Source: JAILLW01 sp045640525 (GTDB lineage: Bacteria; Bacillota; Clostridia; Lachnospirales; Lachnospiraceae). Taken from it: DNA of 6,060 bases. The notes below the pieces were generated by a model. That model had not been told where the DNA came from and made no database searches. It was given only the letters and a program-made list of their open reading frames with translations. Where the stretch lies: positions 1 to 6,060 of the forward strand of contig JAZUFE010000010.1 in the NCBI GenBank assembly GCA_045640525.1, in the 5' to 3' direction. The position numbers and the translations under genes are program-made. Of the stretch, positions 5,156 through 6,060 are shown one piece after another (position 1 is the stretch's first letter; every line of letters starts with the position of its first letter).

Positions 5156-5214
5156 CTTGTGCGATTTAATATTTGAAAACGGCGCACTAAATAATATTTT
5201 ATAGGGGGTTACTG

Positions 5215-6060
5215 ATGAAAAGAAAATTGAGTTTATTATTGACTATGGTATTAGCCATGACACTGACTATGGGGATGTGCGTAAATTCATATGCATATGA
5301 AAAAACTATTAACCCAGAAACTGGGGAAGGAGCACCTGTAGATACTGGGATTATTGATATTACGGAAGATTCAGGCTGCATAATTGATTATGAACCCGGC
5401 GAAGCGCAACCTTATGAGTGCATGTATATTGATGATGTAGAAAGGATTCCGCTAACTCAAGCCCCAGACCCTTGTGGGTCATCAGGACTAAGAGACTTAG
5501 ACGATTTGAATGCACTTGCAGGCGCGTTATTTAGTATGTATGGGATTACGGATGAAGTTAAGCCGAAGTTGCGAATTGTTTGTAAATGGATTCCTGATGG
5601 AAATAAGATTCAAGTTTTCTACTATATGTATTCGGTACCATATTATGAAGAACACTATGGAAATACCGGTTCGTCAGAAAAAGGTTCATCTTCTCCTGCT
5701 CATGTTCACACTTTTACATGGCAGACCATTTATGAAGCAACACCTATTTCGGACGGACTTGAGGGAGAAGTTTGTAGTTGCGGTGCAACAAGAAATACAC
5801 AGCCCATTTCAGCAATGGATTATGCAATTAACAAGTATGCCGATCAGATGATTAAGGCAGCCAAGCCCGGACAGAAGATTACATTGGAATTTGGAGAATT
5901 CAATTCATTCCCTCGTTATATGATGGAAAAGGTTGCTGCAAGAATGAACGATAACATCACATTTGTATTCAAGTTCAAGCAGAATAAGAAGATGCAGACT
6001 GTAACCATCGAACCCGGAACAGCAATTGATTTACAGTATGACTGGTATGGACCGGATAAG
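5215..6060 (+). CDS. Secreted protein of unknown function (partial, 3' end outside)
   Basis: An open frame of 282 codons runs from the ATG at 5215 to the right edge without a stop. AGGGGG (5203-5208) lies 6 nt before the ATG. Residues 1-27 form a signal peptide: basic MKRK, a hydrophobic stretch, then SYA with likely cleavage before Y28. No lipobox is seen. The mature part begins acidic and low in structure (about 28-90). Residues 163-190 contain HVHTFTW and CSCG, a pattern seen in secreted clostridial proteins that might bind a metal. The last segment, from LEFGEFNSFP (224-233) to DWYGP (276-280), matches the fragment at 2-211, so about 12 residues are probably missing. I do not recognise the family. 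It may act at the cell surface or outside, but no catalytic motif is visible. Confidence 0.88.
   Translation, partial: MKRKLSLLLTMVLAMTLTMGMCVNSYAYEKTINPETGEGAPVDTGIIDITEDSGCIIDYEPGEAQPYECMYIDDVERIPLTQAPDPCGSSGLRDLDDLNALAGALFSMYGITDEVKPKLRIVCKWIPDGNKIQVFYYMYSVPYYEEHYGNTGSSEKGSSSPAHVHTFTWQTIYEATPISDGLEGEVCSCGATRNTQPISAMDYAINKYADQMIKAAKPGQKITLEFGEFNSFPRYMMEKVAARMNDNITFVFKFKQNKKMQTVTIEPGTAIDLQYDWYGPDK

Noticed and set aside
5510..5851. Plus-strand open frame of 113 codons
   Set aside because: It lies wholly inside the secreted-protein gene in another frame; the enclosing frame has a signal peptide and a paralog.

Overview
The window looks like chromosome from a low-to-mid GC Firmicute, most likely a clostridial or Lachnospiraceae-type anaerobe. 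The reasons are the gene order recA-recX-rny, AGGAGG-type ribosome binding sites, Bacillus/Clostridium-type LexA boxes, and small clostridial families (CD3324-like, DUF1062-like, DUF6431-like). This placement is inferred from family recognition and was not searched.

Layout. Positions 2-211 hold the C-terminal end of a protein that is paralogous to the secreted protein starting at 5215. It is followed by a clear terminator (222-254). Positions 255-770 have no intact gene. They contain a decayed minus-strand DUF6431-type zinc-ribbon relic (345-569) and a doubtful 23-codon frame resembling the start of an IS3-type OrfA (671-742). The recA promoter (778-806) carries one LexA box inside it and a second, near-perfect box just downstream. 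Then come recA (848-1888), recX (1851-2474, overlapping recA by 38 nt) and, behind its own promoter or promoters, rny encoding RNase Y (2649-4193), closed by a strong terminator (4204-4232).

The stretch 4233-4505 holds a GC-rich REP-like hairpin region, a promoter candidate, a nine-codon leader ORF with a good Shine-Dalgarno sequence, and a set of overlapping inverted repeats. Two hairpins there are mutually exclusive, and a third covers the Shine-Dalgarno sequence of the next gene. Downstream is a translationally coupled pair: a 92-aa CD3324-like helix-turn-helix protein (4506-4784) and a 100-aa zinc-ribbon protein like the N-terminal half of DUF1062 (4781-5083), ending at a terminator (5090-5123). 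The last gene (5215 to the window edge) encodes a secreted protein whose C-terminal domain matches the fragment at 2-211. Its promoter region contains a (TAT)5 tract.

How the genes work together. RecA and RecX form a damage-inducible unit: LexA represses it, RecA stimulates LexA cleavage, and RecX tempers RecA filaments. RNase Y is the membrane-anchored endonuclease that initiates mRNA decay and has its own promoter signals. The most unusual part is the leader-peptide and alternative-hairpin region in front of the CD3324-DUF1062 pair, which looks like a translational or transcriptional attenuator. I do not recognise it as a described RNA family. The window otherwise consists of housekeeping genes, flanked on both sides by members of one uncharacterised secreted family.
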